A DNA stretch of 64,000 bases. Source: Gnetum montanum (lineage: Eukaryota; Streptophyta; Gnetopsida; Gnetales; Gnetaceae). The DNA lies in NCBI GenBank assembly GCA_015680685.1, contig MNCI01003975.1, forward strand, positions 22,547-86,546, read 5' to 3'. Positions 1 to 10,704 of this stretch are shown in pieces; within the stretch, counting starts at the first letter, position 1; each line of letters opens with the position of its first letter. A program made the translations under genes and the position numbers. The notes below the pieces were generated by a model, which worked only from the letters and a program-made list of their open reading frames with translations, was not told where the DNA came from and made no database searches.

Positions 1-468
1 GGTAAGAAAATCTAATCTAGCCTAAGTGCGACGAGCAACCGATTCCTTGATCAACCGTACACATCCTGGACTTCGTGCATGACTGCCACTGAGACTACCA
101 AGCATAGGCCTAGGTATGCCACTGGGATTACCAAGCGNTCTTTATTGCCGGTCATGTGCGTGTCCAAGTACGGCACACTCGAATAAAGACACCATACAAT
201 CACATTCACCACACTGCGGGCAGACACGGGAAAAATTCTAACTCTGGAGGGATCAAACTGCCAGAGCTTCACTACACTAAAATTGGGATGTCGAATAAGG
301 GAGAGCCGCCTCTTATTTATAGAAATTATGGCTGACTGCGATATCGCGTACGTGATATCGCAGGGAAGGACGCAATATCGCATACGCGATATCGCGTGGG
401 ATGCGAGATCGCGTCGGCTGCGATATCACGTATGCGATATCGTGGCCGACGCAAACCGCGTCTCATCA
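1..468 (-). mobile_element. LTR fragment of the 'N' retrotransposon family (left end cut by window)
   Basis: Diverged copy of the LTR that bounds the element at 26729-31671. Shared blocks in the same order: the TTTATT near 141 (minus-strand AATAAA), the CTCGAATAAAG block near 178, the CACTGCGGGCA block, the GGGAACAAACTGC-like block near 250-275, and the TTATTTATA at 313-321 (minus-strand TATAAATAA box). The right end TCATCA at 463-468 matches the N LTR end. Transcription would run leftwards with a very short U3 (about 145 bp). It is unclear whether this is a solo LTR or one end of a longer copy, because no coding interior follows at 469. Base 138 is n. Confidence 0.75.
338..452. repeat. Palindromic GATATC repeats in the U3 of the N-family LTR
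   Basis: About 115 bp hold five spaced copies of a CGATATCGC/CACG motif, including the perfect palindrome ACGCGATATCGCGT. They lie directly upstream (minus sense) of the TATA box. The equivalent interval of the 26729-31671 element carries GTATAC-centred motifs instead. The position is conserved and the sequence is not. A promoter-binding role is inference. Confidence 0.6.
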
Positions 469-539
469 CCCATTAAAATACCATTTTTGGCATTCCAAAA
501 GGCATTTTTGATCCTCCAAAATCCAAAATATAGACACTA

Positions 540-1640
540 GATTACTCTCTTCACTTGGGGAATGAGGCTTTGGCCACTTATGAGGCATTTTTTAGCCCCA
601 AAAGTATGAAATATGTGAGATTACCCCTCATGAGGTACAAATTTCATGTTTATGATGAACGTTTACCTCAAGTTTCATGGTATGGGGTTATAAAGATTAC
701 AACATGAAAATTTGATGATGTTTAAATAGTCCTTCTTTATTGATGTCTAGAGGATTGAACTAAGAGGCATTGACAAAGAATACAAAACACCACTATAGGT
801 CCACCATTGATGTTCCCTCTACATGCTTGATCTAGTCATGTCAAATTGTGCTAGTGAAGATGGGATAAGGCTATGATGAGAAAATGATAATGGTCAATAG
901 GGAGATGCTTATGGAGGCTAACAATGCATTTCAAATGTTGTCATCATGGTTATAGCATGATTCTGATATGCTTTGATGTGTTGGAAACTTGGCAAGTTTG
1001 ATTATCTAATCACTTCACTCCAAGATTTATTTGGCCATTGGGCTTTGAGGCTTTGTTGGTCATTTGACCTCTTGGAAATTTGCTTTGCCTCCCCTATTTT
1101 TACTTTTTTGGGGGATGAAACCTTCATTTGGTTTCATGTTAGGGCCAATTTGATATGGTTTTCTCATTGAATGAGTTGCATTACACTCAACGGACTTGGT
1201 CTTCCCATCAAAATAAGATGTGTTACACTCAATGGACTTAATTAATTTTCCATTGAATGAGTTATGTTGCATTCAAGTGGACTTTGAGGATGGAGCATAA
1301 TAAAGAGAGAGCCTGAGTGGTGAACGTAGGTTAACATTATTTTCCAAGGTATGAAAAGTCATAACGAGGCTATTGGGCTGGGCTCAAGGAGTGATACTAG
1401 ATGAAGGGCCATAGTACAAGCACTCTTGACATAGCAAGAAAACCACTCCAAATCTTGCACATCGAAGTCACATGGTGACTTGTGGCCATAATGAGTTACA
1501 CCCTTGTGATGGTCCTATGCCTTATCTTGCAAACAGAACTCCAAGAGGATAAGAAAATCAAGCAAATAAAACATGTTATAACATTACAATGCATAAAGGC
1601 CACATAGAATGACAAAACCAAGCTACCTAGGTTACTAATG
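540..1640 (-). mobile_element. 3' LTR remnant of gypsy element A
   Basis: Diverged match to the right-hand part of the LTR at 56569-59442. Shared features are the hairpin around 733-790 (CTTTATTGATGTCT paired with AGGCATTGACAAAG), the following AATACAAAACACCA, and the GAGTTGCATTACACTCAACGG region near 1172 (compare 18212 and 59070). It sits directly left of the array and integrase of element A, as expected for a 3' LTR of a minus-strand element. The exact ends are not recognisable and the left half is much decayed. Confidence 0.5.
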
Positions 1641-1850
1641 TTGCTAGTTTAAGGCTGTGGTAGGCTATGGTACTAGTTGAAGGCCCTAGCAGGCTAAGGT
1701 GCTAGTTTAAGGTCATAGTAGACCTTGATGATAGTTTAAGACCTTGGTAGGCCTTATTGCTAGTTTAAGGCCTTAGTAGGCTATGGAGTCACCAATTTAG
1801 GCCTTGGCAAGCCATGTTACTAGTTTAAGCCATTGGTAGGTCATGCTAAA
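1640..1850. repeat. Short tandem array (GCTAGTTTAAGGCCTTAGTAGGCC type), 3' of pol A
   Basis: About six degenerate units of roughly 36-40 bp, each containing GCTAGTTTAAGG followed by an inverted repeat such as GGCCTTAGTAGGC. It lies between the LTR remnant and the integrase of element A. The same unit recurs at 5540-5800, 53670-54090, 59822-60075 and 63679-63990, always in the same orientation relative to the neighbouring retrotransposon genes. Confidence 0.8.
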
Positions 1851-1889
1851 AAGGCTTGCTTATTGATGATCATAGGCCACATGTAACAT

Positions 1890-4800
1890 GTCTTTAAATA
1901 GGAATGGTTGACCAAATTGGCCAACTCATTCCCATCCATGTTGGCTATTTTGAATGCTCCATTACCTTAGGCTTTGGTAATAAGGAAGGATAATTCCCAG
2001 TTTGCTAAGAATTTATCCACATTCTCACAGATGGCTTTGAGGACCAGGTCACCCTCTTTGATCTTATGCTTGGTCAAGTTATGATGGTACTATCATTTCT
2101 ACCTTTCTTGATAGTGCTTGACATGGGCAAGTGCTTACATACATTAATTCTCCTTTGAGTCCAGGTTTGCTATTCATAACTCACTTTCTTCATCATTGAT
2201 GAAGTCAATTAGGGTCACTTTAAGTGATGATACATGAAATTCAAGAGATAAAATAGTTTCAGAATTATAAACCAAGCTATAAGGCCTTACACCAATTGCT
2301 GCACAATAGGCCCAAAGTGTATGGACAAGCCACTCATGTCATTTTTGCTTGCTGTTATTGAGCACCTTCTAGAGTAAGTTGATGATGATCTTGTTGCTTT
2401 CTTCTACTTGTTCATTGGATTAAGGGTAATAAGGCAACAAAAAAGAATGCTTAATGCCTAGGTCATGATAGAAATCCTTTGTTTCTTGGCTACTAAACGG
2501 TGGTCCATTGTCTGTAACTATGGTCATAGCTATGCCAAAATGAGCTACAATGTTATTTAAGATAAATTTACAAACTTTTTTGAATGTAGCAATCCTTAAG
2601 GGAAAAACTTCAACCCACTTAGTAAAGTATTCAATTGTGGTGATGATGAAGCTATGTCCCATGAAGGAATTAGGTGTTATAGGTCCAATAATATCCAACC
2701 CCTATCATTGAAATGACCATGTGATCTGAGTTGTGTGCAACTTAGTTGGTAGTATGTGTATAAAGTTACTATGCTATTGGCATGTGTCACAACACTTAAC
2801 CTTTTGCAAGAATTCACTTTTCATATAGGGCCAGTAGTAGACTAACCATCTAAGCTTAGTGGTCGTAGCTCTAGGTTCTCTATGTCCTACATAAACACCC
2901 TAGTGAACCTCCTCTAGGAATGTTTTGTCTTTGATTTGACCCAAGCACTTTACTAATATGTGATCATAGGACTGTCGACATAATGTATTATCACCTATAA
3001 TGACATACTGCTTTGAGCATTTTTGTACAGTGTCCTTTTAAGTAATAGTTAGGCCTTGTGAGGATTCACTATGCATAAGGTAAAATTTGATATTATCATA
3101 CCACTCCTTGGTAGGAGCAATATGAATGACGACAATAAAGGTATCCTTAGCGTTCTGCGTGATGGGAATAGCATAGTTCATGGTTAATGTGGGAAACTCA
3201 CTAAACACATCTAGCATCATAGTGAGGGATAACATTGTAATTACATCATCTATGGTGCTTTCATTTTGGGGTATGCATTGGATATCAACATCTATAAATT
3301 ATTGTAATAATTTCTTCCCAAAGTTACAATATGGTTGTAAGTGTTTGGGTTTACATGCATAGATCTCTGTCACTTGGTTAACCACAAGTTGAGAATTACC
3401 TTTGATTGTTAAGAATATAATTCCTAGGTCATAAGCTATGATCATTCTTTTGATCAAACCCTCATACTCTGCTATGGAAATTCAAAATGATAGGAAAAGG
3501 AATGGATTTCATGAGATGGAAATGTTATGATGATAGTGACACTGGCTCCATGGGTAGTTGAAGCTTTGTTAAAGTGCATGAGTACCTCATAACCCTTGGG
3601 CACTTGGCTAATAATGTTAATGTACTTATCAGGAAACTCAAGATCTATAGTTTCTTATTTGTCAACAGGTGAAACTATGAGTTGTACAACTATAGCTTGA
3701 TCTTTCGTTGAGGTTTGAGAGATATAATGAAGGTTAAACTCTATAGTTATGATTTTCCATCGAGCTATATGACTACTTTTATACATGTTGGTTGTGATGG
3801 CTCTAAGTATGTTATCTTTGCAAATGATGTTGACTTAGCTTCTAAAGAGATAGTGTCTCCACTTCTTTAGTGAGAAGACTAGTGCTAGACAATACTTCTC
3901 CATTTTAGTGTGTTGGGTCTCGTGGGAAACTAATGCACGGCTAAGGTAGTATGCTAGCATTTTTGCTCCATCATCACATTTTTGATAAAGTAGAGAGATA
4001 ATGGACATTTCAAAGATGACAAGGTTGATTAAAATGGTTTACCCTCTTACAAAGGATAAACTATTAGTGGTTGTGTCAAATCTTGCTTAAGGTTTACAAA
4101 GGCCTCTTAGCATTGAGCCATCCACTTGGAGTGAACCCCTTTCTTAAGAAATTGTTGCATGGGTTGTAACTTATCCGTAAGCCTAATGATAAGCCTACAA
4201 ATAAATGGAAACCTACCTTGTAATTTTTGAAGCTTGTTAAGGTTGGTAGGTGCTACTAATATGGATATGACCTTAAAATTATTAGGATCAACATGTATCC
4301 CTACTTCAAACACTAAAATGCCAAGCATCTTACTAGTATTGACACTAAAAACACATTTCTTGGGATTGAGCCTAAGCTCGTACTTAAGGCATCGTTTAAG
4401 GATAAGATCTAGGTTGTTAGCATGATCATTAGTCACTTTGGACTTAGCAACTATATCATCTAAATAATTATTAAGAAAACCTAGCATGTAATTGCTAAAG
4501 ATATAGATCATGGCTCTCTAGAAGGTCACTCTTGTGTTCTTAAGGCCAAAGGACATCATAGTATAGCAAAAGGTACCCCAAGGGGTCATGAAGGTTGTGC
4601 TACATTGGTGCTCTAGGTTGATCCTAATCTAGATATTCCCCAAGAATCCATCCATAAAGGACAACAAGGCATCTCCAACTGTAGTATTAATAAGTTGATT
4701 AATACTAGGTAAAGATAAGTCATTCTTGATGGTCACTTTATTTAGGTCTTGGAAATTAGCAAATAAGGATACTCTCATTTTTCTTAGGGACTATAACTAT

Positions 4801-5337
4801 TTTGAATATTTATTTTGCATAGTTGATAGCCCTAATGAAACCATCTTGGTAGATTTTGAGATCTCATCACAAATTTCCAAGGCCAAATTAGGTTTCATCT
4901 TGCACACTTTTTGCTTAGCTGGTCTAATGCTAGAGTCTAGTATAATATTGTGTTGTACAAGTCATAGGTCTAGGCCTGTCATGTCTTCATATGACTAGGA
5001 AAAGGGCTTAATATTACCTTATAGGAACTTAGTGATGTCTTGAGCCTATTGAGGTTCCAATGAGGAACTTAGCGTAAGGGTTTTCTCCTCACCATTGTGT
5101 GTTATGATAGAAATCTCAATAGTCTTCTATTATGTTGCTTATCTCTAAGCCAAGGATATTAACTAGGCTTTTAGGCCATTCTAAGGGTTTCTAAATAGAG
5201 GCTATGTGATCAAAAATACTCTCAGGCTCAAGATCTAGGCAACCAAGGTTGATATACCATTCTAAATTACCATGGGATCCAGGTAGGCACATAGGCAAAC
5301 TAATATGCTCCTAGGTACTATTACCTTGATCGTGCAT
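1890..5337 (-). pseudogene. Ty3/gypsy pol (RT-RNaseH-aRNaseH-IN), element A, decayed
   Basis: Minus-strand polyprotein that would reverse-transcribe and integrate the element. Order from 5337: N-terminal part beginning MHDQGN; RT, with the YLDDIV catalytic box and the following LNPKKCVF block near 4400; first RNase H ending about 3750 (KDNILRAIT); a second archaeal-type RNase H (EYEGLI, GNSQLVVNQ) about 3400-3700; integrase zinc-binding region near 2760-2880 (H...YYWPYM, CDTCQ); integrase core 2698-2420 with MDIIGP and TDNGPPF; C-terminal KIKEGDLVLK near 2060. Two RNase H domains point to the Tat lineage. The frame is broken by many stops and some shifts. A separate start shared with 34188 and 63537 (MHD/MHG) indicates pol is its own ORF, not fused to gag-protease. 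Confidence 0.9.
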
Positions 5338-5539
5338 GTCAATCAAAGGCATATTAAGTAACACTTGGGTAAAAGTGAATAAAAAATGCTATAAAACTAT
5401 GCAAATATAGGCTACTCTAATGCAAACAAGGTTATCCAAGGCTACAAATAAAGTAAAATCAAGCAAACAAAGTGCAATAAGGGTCAAATAAAGGTCAAAC
5501 AAAGGGAAGTATGTGAAATAAGGCTACAAATGGTCAAGA
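5338..5539. other. Spacer between pol A start and array
   Basis: AT-rich sequence with loosely repeated AAGGCTACAAAT/TCAAGCAAACAAAG motifs (about 25-45 bp apart). No coding frame was seen. Confidence 0.4.
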
Positions 5540-5800
5540 AGGATAACATTTTTTGTAGTTTTAGGTCTTCGTAGGTCATGATGCCAATTTAAGGCCATAG
5601 GAGGCCATGATCACATCATGTGTCAAATGGTGATTAAGGAAGGTCAAGAAGGTCAACAATGTAACATAGGGTCAAAAACAAGTTGAAACATCATGTAATA
5701 AGGTGAAATCAAGAAAATAGGCTACATATGATGAAAATTGGCTAATATAGCCTATAAAGGATTAGGTTTTGATAGTTTTAGGCCTTAGTAGGCCATGGTC
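5540..5800. repeat. Second GCTAGTTTAAGG-type array, 5' of pol A
   Basis: Three clear degenerate units (near 5556, 5586 and 5770) of the motif seen at 1640-1850, including GGCCATAGGAGGCC and GGCCTTAGTAGGCC inverted repeats. The rest is diverged. It lies upstream of the pol A start on the minus strand, mirroring the array at 63679-63990 upstream of pol B. Confidence 0.6.
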
Positions 5801-5879
5801 TAGGATTACAAGGCTATTAGGTAAGTTTGGGCATTAATCAGAGCCATTTCTGGGTTGTTTGAACTTGAAAATCAGGAGT

Positions 5880-8800
5880 TTTGAGGCTTCCACATAAGGC
5901 CCCCATGTTTCCATGTTGGCCAGCATGGTATGTTTTAGGACATTCAAAGGTCAAAAATGAAATTCCTAGGGCCTTCCCAAGGTAGTGTAGGGCTAGATCG
6001 ATTAAAATGGGGTACTTTAAAGGTTAGTAAAGGCTAAAATGTAGGTTTTGAAACTTCACCCCCTTATTTCCACATTGGCCAACATGGATGGAGGTGGGCT
6101 CAACATGGAGAACCAAAATCCAAGCCAAAAAAAGATCAAACATGGTGAAACTGGTAGCTTAAACCTAGATTTGGGAGTTATGCATCTTCTAGCTTTATTT
6201 TGAGGCCATTTGAGTTAGGTTTGAGCATCAAAATAAGTTAAAACTACTTTCCTCCCTTTTTCCATGTTGAGCATGGTGGCCCCAATGTGGAAGAATGGGC
6301 ATGCACTGGTTCTATGGCTTTGGAATGGTTTGGGAGCACATCGACTAGGTTTCTAGACTCTTAGGGTTGTAGGTCATGATTTTCCAAGTTTATGACTTAC
6401 TTTGGTAATGTTTGAAGGTCATTTAAGGATATGAAAGGTTACACCCCTATTGATCCATGCTGGGGGGGCTTTCTTTAGCATGGAAGAAAGGAGTTGATGG
6501 GATTTGAAGGTTGAAACAAGGTTAAACAAGTACACTCTTTAGACTATGAGGTCTTATGCTTCCTTAGTGTAGATTATTGGTCTCTTGGAATGTCAATTTG
6601 CTATTTGAGACCAAAAGGTAGACCATCCATGCTAACTCCATGCTAACCATTGTGAAGGAGGGGGTCCTTAGCATGGAAGAATCAAAAGGCTTAGTTCTAG
6701 GCTAGTTTTGGTAAAAATTGATGATTCATGTCACTTCCCAAGGTTGCCAATGTTGACTACTAGGATTTAGGATCAAATTTTAGTAGTTTGGAGAGCTCCA
6801 AAGTGGTGTCTTAAGTTTCCCCCTTTTCTAGATGTTGGCTCCATGCTAGCTAGCATGGAAGGGGGGGTGAGGGGTGCAGTGTGGAAGACCTTGGGGTGTT
6901 AATTTTTGGCTATTTTAGGCTTGTGTTTGTGAGGTTTGGTGACTCCCAGAGGTGTCAACAAGGCTCTAAAGTGAAAATTTGGAAGTCTTAAAGGATTTTG
7001 AGGGGTTTTCATGGTTACCCTCTTACTTATAGATTGGCTCCATGTTGGTGAGCATGGAACCAGCTAGGAAGATCTTTCGGGATTAACTTTTGATCATGTT
7101 TGGTTAATTTCCTAAGGTTTGAAGCCTCTAGAGGATGTCAAAGGGGTTCTAAGGTGCATGCAAAGTCAACTAATGTATTTTTCATGTGTTTGTGAGCTCC
7201 AAATGAGTTTTTCCTCTAGTATTCATGTTGGCTCTATGTTAGCCAGCATGGAGGAGGGGGTCCTCAGCATCAAAGAACCATAAGTCTTAGATCTAGACTA
7301 ATTTTGACCTCAATAGATCATGAATGTATCCTTCTAGGGTTTTCAAGATCGAGAGGTAGGGTTTTAGATCAAAACTAGTCAATTTGGAGGTTTGGTACAT
7401 GGTTTTTAGGTCACCCCTCTAGTTCCACATTAGCTCCATGTTGGTTAGTGCAAAACTAGCTAGGAAGACAAAAGGGGATTAGTTTCTAGCTATTTTAGAT
7501 CACTTTTAACTATGCATGTGCAATTCCAAGGTTACTAGTGTTGATAATCAAGGCCTAAGGTCAAAATATGTCAATTTCTAGGGGTTTTTAATGGTTTTTG
7601 GGCTTTCCATTTGGCTCCAAATTAGCTCCACGCTGATCAACATGGAACTAGCTAGGAGAATTAAGGGGGATTGATTTTTGATAATTTTACTTAATTCCAA
7701 TTAGGCATGTGTACTTTCAAGGTTCTTGTAGCTAAGGATTAGGGTTTTAGGTTAGAATCAAGCAATTTGGAAGGCTACTAAGTGATTTCAAAGGATTCCC
7801 CCTTGGTTCCACATTGGCTAGCATGAAACTAGTTAGGAGGATTTGAAAGGATTGATTTCTAGCTAATTTAGATCATTTTTGACCATGCATGCATGTTTCC
7901 AAGGTTGTTAGAGTCAATAGTGAGAGCCTAAGGCTGAAATATGGTAGTTTCTAAGGACATCAAATGATTTTATATTCATCCCCCTTAGTTCCATGCTAGG
8001 TCCACATTGACCAACATGGAACTAGCTAGGAGGACCTTAGGGGATTGATTTTTTTGTAATCTTCATTAGGTTTTGGTCATGCATGTGTATCCTTTAGGTC
8101 ATCGGTGTAGATGGCCAAGGCTCGAGGTCAATACTTTGTAGATTCAAAGGCTTTTAGGTGGTTTTTTAATCTTTCCTCTTTATTCCATCTTGGTTCCATG
8201 TTAGCAAGCATGGAACCAGCTAGGAGGAGTAGTGGAAAGTAAGTTTTGGCTATTTCTGATTAACTTTGGTTTTGCATGTCCTTCTCTGGGGTTATGTTGA
8301 AAGTCAAGATCCAAAGCTAAAAGTTGATAGTTTTAAGGGTTTCTCCATGATGTTTATGAGCTCACCCCTTGTTCCAAACTGGCCAATGTCAAACCAGCTA
8401 GGAGAACCTTGGAACTCATGAAAAAGGATCATTTATGATAAGTATTGGTTGCTGAAGTTCTTGGAAATGTTAAGATGTCAATCAGAGTTTTTTTAAGGTA
8501 AAACTTGGGCTTTTTTATCATTCCCCCTCCATCCACACTAGCTCCACACTATCTAGCATGGAAGAGGGGATGCTCAAAATGGAAGATCAAGGGGTTAGGT
8601 TTTGAATTATTTTTAGTAGGTTTCAATAACATTTTGAAGTTTTTGGGGGTTGTATGAGTTAAGAGACAAGATTTGGGCTTGAAATCCCTCGATTTTGTGC
8701 TCCCATGATGTTCATGCAACCATTCCCCCTTTTCTCCATGCTAGGTAAGGTGGCCTCACTATAGAAGAAAGGAGGATGATGGATTTTTGACATTTTTGAC

Positions 8801-9045
8801 CAATTCCAAAGCATCTAAAGGCTCTAGCAAAGTCTAAAGATCATTGGGGTAGGTCATAAGGTTGATTTAGGTCATAGAAATAAGTTTTATGATATATCCC
8901 AAAGCCTCCACACTAGCTAGTGTGTAACCCCCTTTTAGAGCCCAGGGTTGGATGAGGTAAGTTGTAGCTACCAAAAGAGGCCAGAAAGTTAGGTTTTAAG
9001 GGTCAAAATGAAGTGGGAGGTATGTGTCCATGCTAACATGGTAGC
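5880..9045. repeat. Array of ~18 palindrome-bearing units, ~185 bp period
   Basis: Each unit has a pyrimidine-rich stretch (CCCCCTT...), a palindromic core of the type CCATGTTGGCCAACATGG, often preceded by another TTGGCTCCATG half-site, then AACTAGCTAGGAGGA and about 120 bp of diverged filler. Core starts read at 5911, 6070, 6262, 6455, 6630, 6841 (perfect 18 bp palindrome CCATGCTAGCTAGCATGG), 7040, 7234, 7436, 7628, 7809, 8002, 8196, 8374, 8544, 8736, 8908 and 9028. Most spacings are 170-204 bp. Units are diverged, so the array is old, yet the inverted-repeat core is the best-kept part. It lies between pol and the antisense-gene exon of element A. No ORF was seen. Confidence 0.9.
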
Positions 9046-9502
9046 CCCAACATGGATGCATGGAGGTTAAGACTTAGATATGTTTCTAAGTATCTAAGGG
9101 GTTAAAACCCTAGCATTGATGATGTTTAGTAGGCTAGGGCTCATGGCTTAGAAATTTAAAAATTAAGAAAAAAAAGCCTAATTACTAATTTTTATTCTAC
9201 TCTTAACATGAAGAATACTCTTTTTCCCTTGGGCTTTAGTGCATGTTGAGTTCTAATACACAAGAATTAGCAACAGGGGATTAAGAGTGGAGATGTTAGG
9301 TTTATTTTGTTTTTGTTGTCAAATCCTATACAAACTCATCATAAATCACCATTCCAATACCCAATAGACTAGAGGAGAGACTTGGCACAAGTCATTATAG
9401 CAAAGATCATCCATCTTCAACGTTGAAGTTGTAGATCTTCTCTTAGCCAGCTTGGACAGTTCAACTTCCTTAGTTTTCAAGTGTTCTCAATGTTGTTCAA
9501 CC

Positions 9503-9621
9503 ATGATGAAGAAACATAGTAGCAAAAATCCTGAGATCCAAGAATCAAATGAGGTTGACAAGAAGATTTTGAACTTTCCTAGGGCCATTTCTATCTAGGG
9601 ATCTTCCTCATCTATTCCAAG
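9503..9621 (+). pseudogene. Candidate first exon of the antisense multi-exon gene, element A copy
   Basis: Opens with ATGATGAAG (MMKKHSSKNPEIQESNEV), reads about 40 codons with one TAG, and ends in CCAAG followed by GTAGAT, a plausible splice donor into a T-rich intron. The position relative to pol, and a weak resemblance of its C-terminal part (EV..IL...SSI) to the exon at 35077, suggest it starts the same gene as at 35077-40048. The downstream exons are missing because element F begins at 9958 inside the presumed intron. Confidence 0.4.
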
Positions 9622-9957
9622 GTAGATCATTCTTTGCTTTCTTCCATGATTTCCTAGTTGTTTTTATGCTTTCCTAGCTAGGAAAAGGCCATTTTATCAG
9701 ATCTACTCAAAATGGCTTACTAAAATTGAATTCCAATGAAATCCTATATCATATTTTGGCCATTTTCATGTAGATCCAGGGTTATTTTGCTATTTTTTAT
9801 CTTGGTAGATTCACTTTTGAAAATAGGATTTTTGTTTTGGTGCTTTTTTCTAAAATTTGATCATGGGATCTTTTTTCTTAGATCTAGGGTGAAGGAATTA
9901 TCAAAATCAAATTTTAACAAAATCATAATCCCTTATTTTGATGTGTTTTGTGGTGGG

Positions 9958-10464
9958 TGTAATGTCCCATCCCTTGTTAAGGGTGGAAATAATTGTAAAC
10001 AACATAATTAACCTTAAAATGAAGGGGCACCTCATTATGTGGAGTTATGATTATTCATGTATCCCTCAAAAAAGGGTTCGACTTATGCCATTTAAGGTCA
10101 AGGTTAGAGGTCTAATAGGCATGGAGTTGCAGAGCTAGGAAGAGGCAAGTAATGGGCCAAGTGAAGTGGGACAAGAAGGGACTGATCACCCCTTTTCTAG
10201 GATAGCCTAACCATGGTGGAAGTGTTGGATTACCTCTAAGACTTAAGTGGTATGGGAGGATAACCTAGAAGGCATTACAATACTCTCTTCTATTAATAAA
10301 ATTTTTCCATTTTCCTCTTTTTATTCTTTAATACCAATTATTTAATTACCAGTTAACTCATTTATTAAATACTTCTAATGTTTTCAGTATATTATCTAAG
10401 AAAATAATGAATGTGATAAATTAAGGGATCATATTTTTACGACATCTAGGAATGGGATGTCACA
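9958..10464 (+). mobile_element. 5' LTR of gypsy element F
   Basis: Starts TGTAATGTCCCATCCC and ends GGGATGTCACA, giving a terminal inverted repeat around TG...CA (507 bp). It is followed two bases later by a tRNA-iMet-type primer-binding site, which fixes the plus orientation. A TTAATAAAAT polyadenylation-like motif lies near 10295. No matching 3' LTR is visible in the window. Confidence 0.85.
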
Positions 10465-10466
10465 TC

Positions 10467-10478
10467 TAGTATCAAAGC
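10467..10478 (+). promoter_or_regulatory. Primer-binding site (initiator tRNA-Met type), element F
   Basis: TAGTATCAAAGC matches the standard plant PBS TGGTATCAGAGC except for two G-to-A changes, two bases after the CA that ends the LTR. It is the site where minus-strand DNA synthesis would be primed. Confidence 0.85.
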
Positions 10479-10704
10479 AAACCATGATTCAGGAACCAAA
10501 GTAGAAGAAAAAATTTATTTTATTATTATTATTATTATATAACACTAGTACATTTAAGAAAAATAACAAAATTGAAGAAAATATTATTTTATTTTATTTT
10601 GTAATAGAGGAGGAGTGAGAGGAAGTACATCTAAGTAGGATATAGAAAAAGAAAGAATATAGGAAAGAAGCAAAATGGGAAAGGTGTAAAGAAAGCAACT
10701 ATGA

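Noticed and set aside
283-540. 85-codon plus-strand ORF
   Set aside because: Covers the palindromic U3 of an LTR; open by chance.
5880-9045. CRISPR-like array of regularly spaced repeats
   Set aside because: Plant transposon context, diverged units of about 185 bp, no short identical repeats with unique spacers, no cas genes.
9736-10011. 91-codon plus-strand ORF across the start of element F
   Set aside because: Spans the junction between a T-rich intron and the LTR start at 9958; chance frame.
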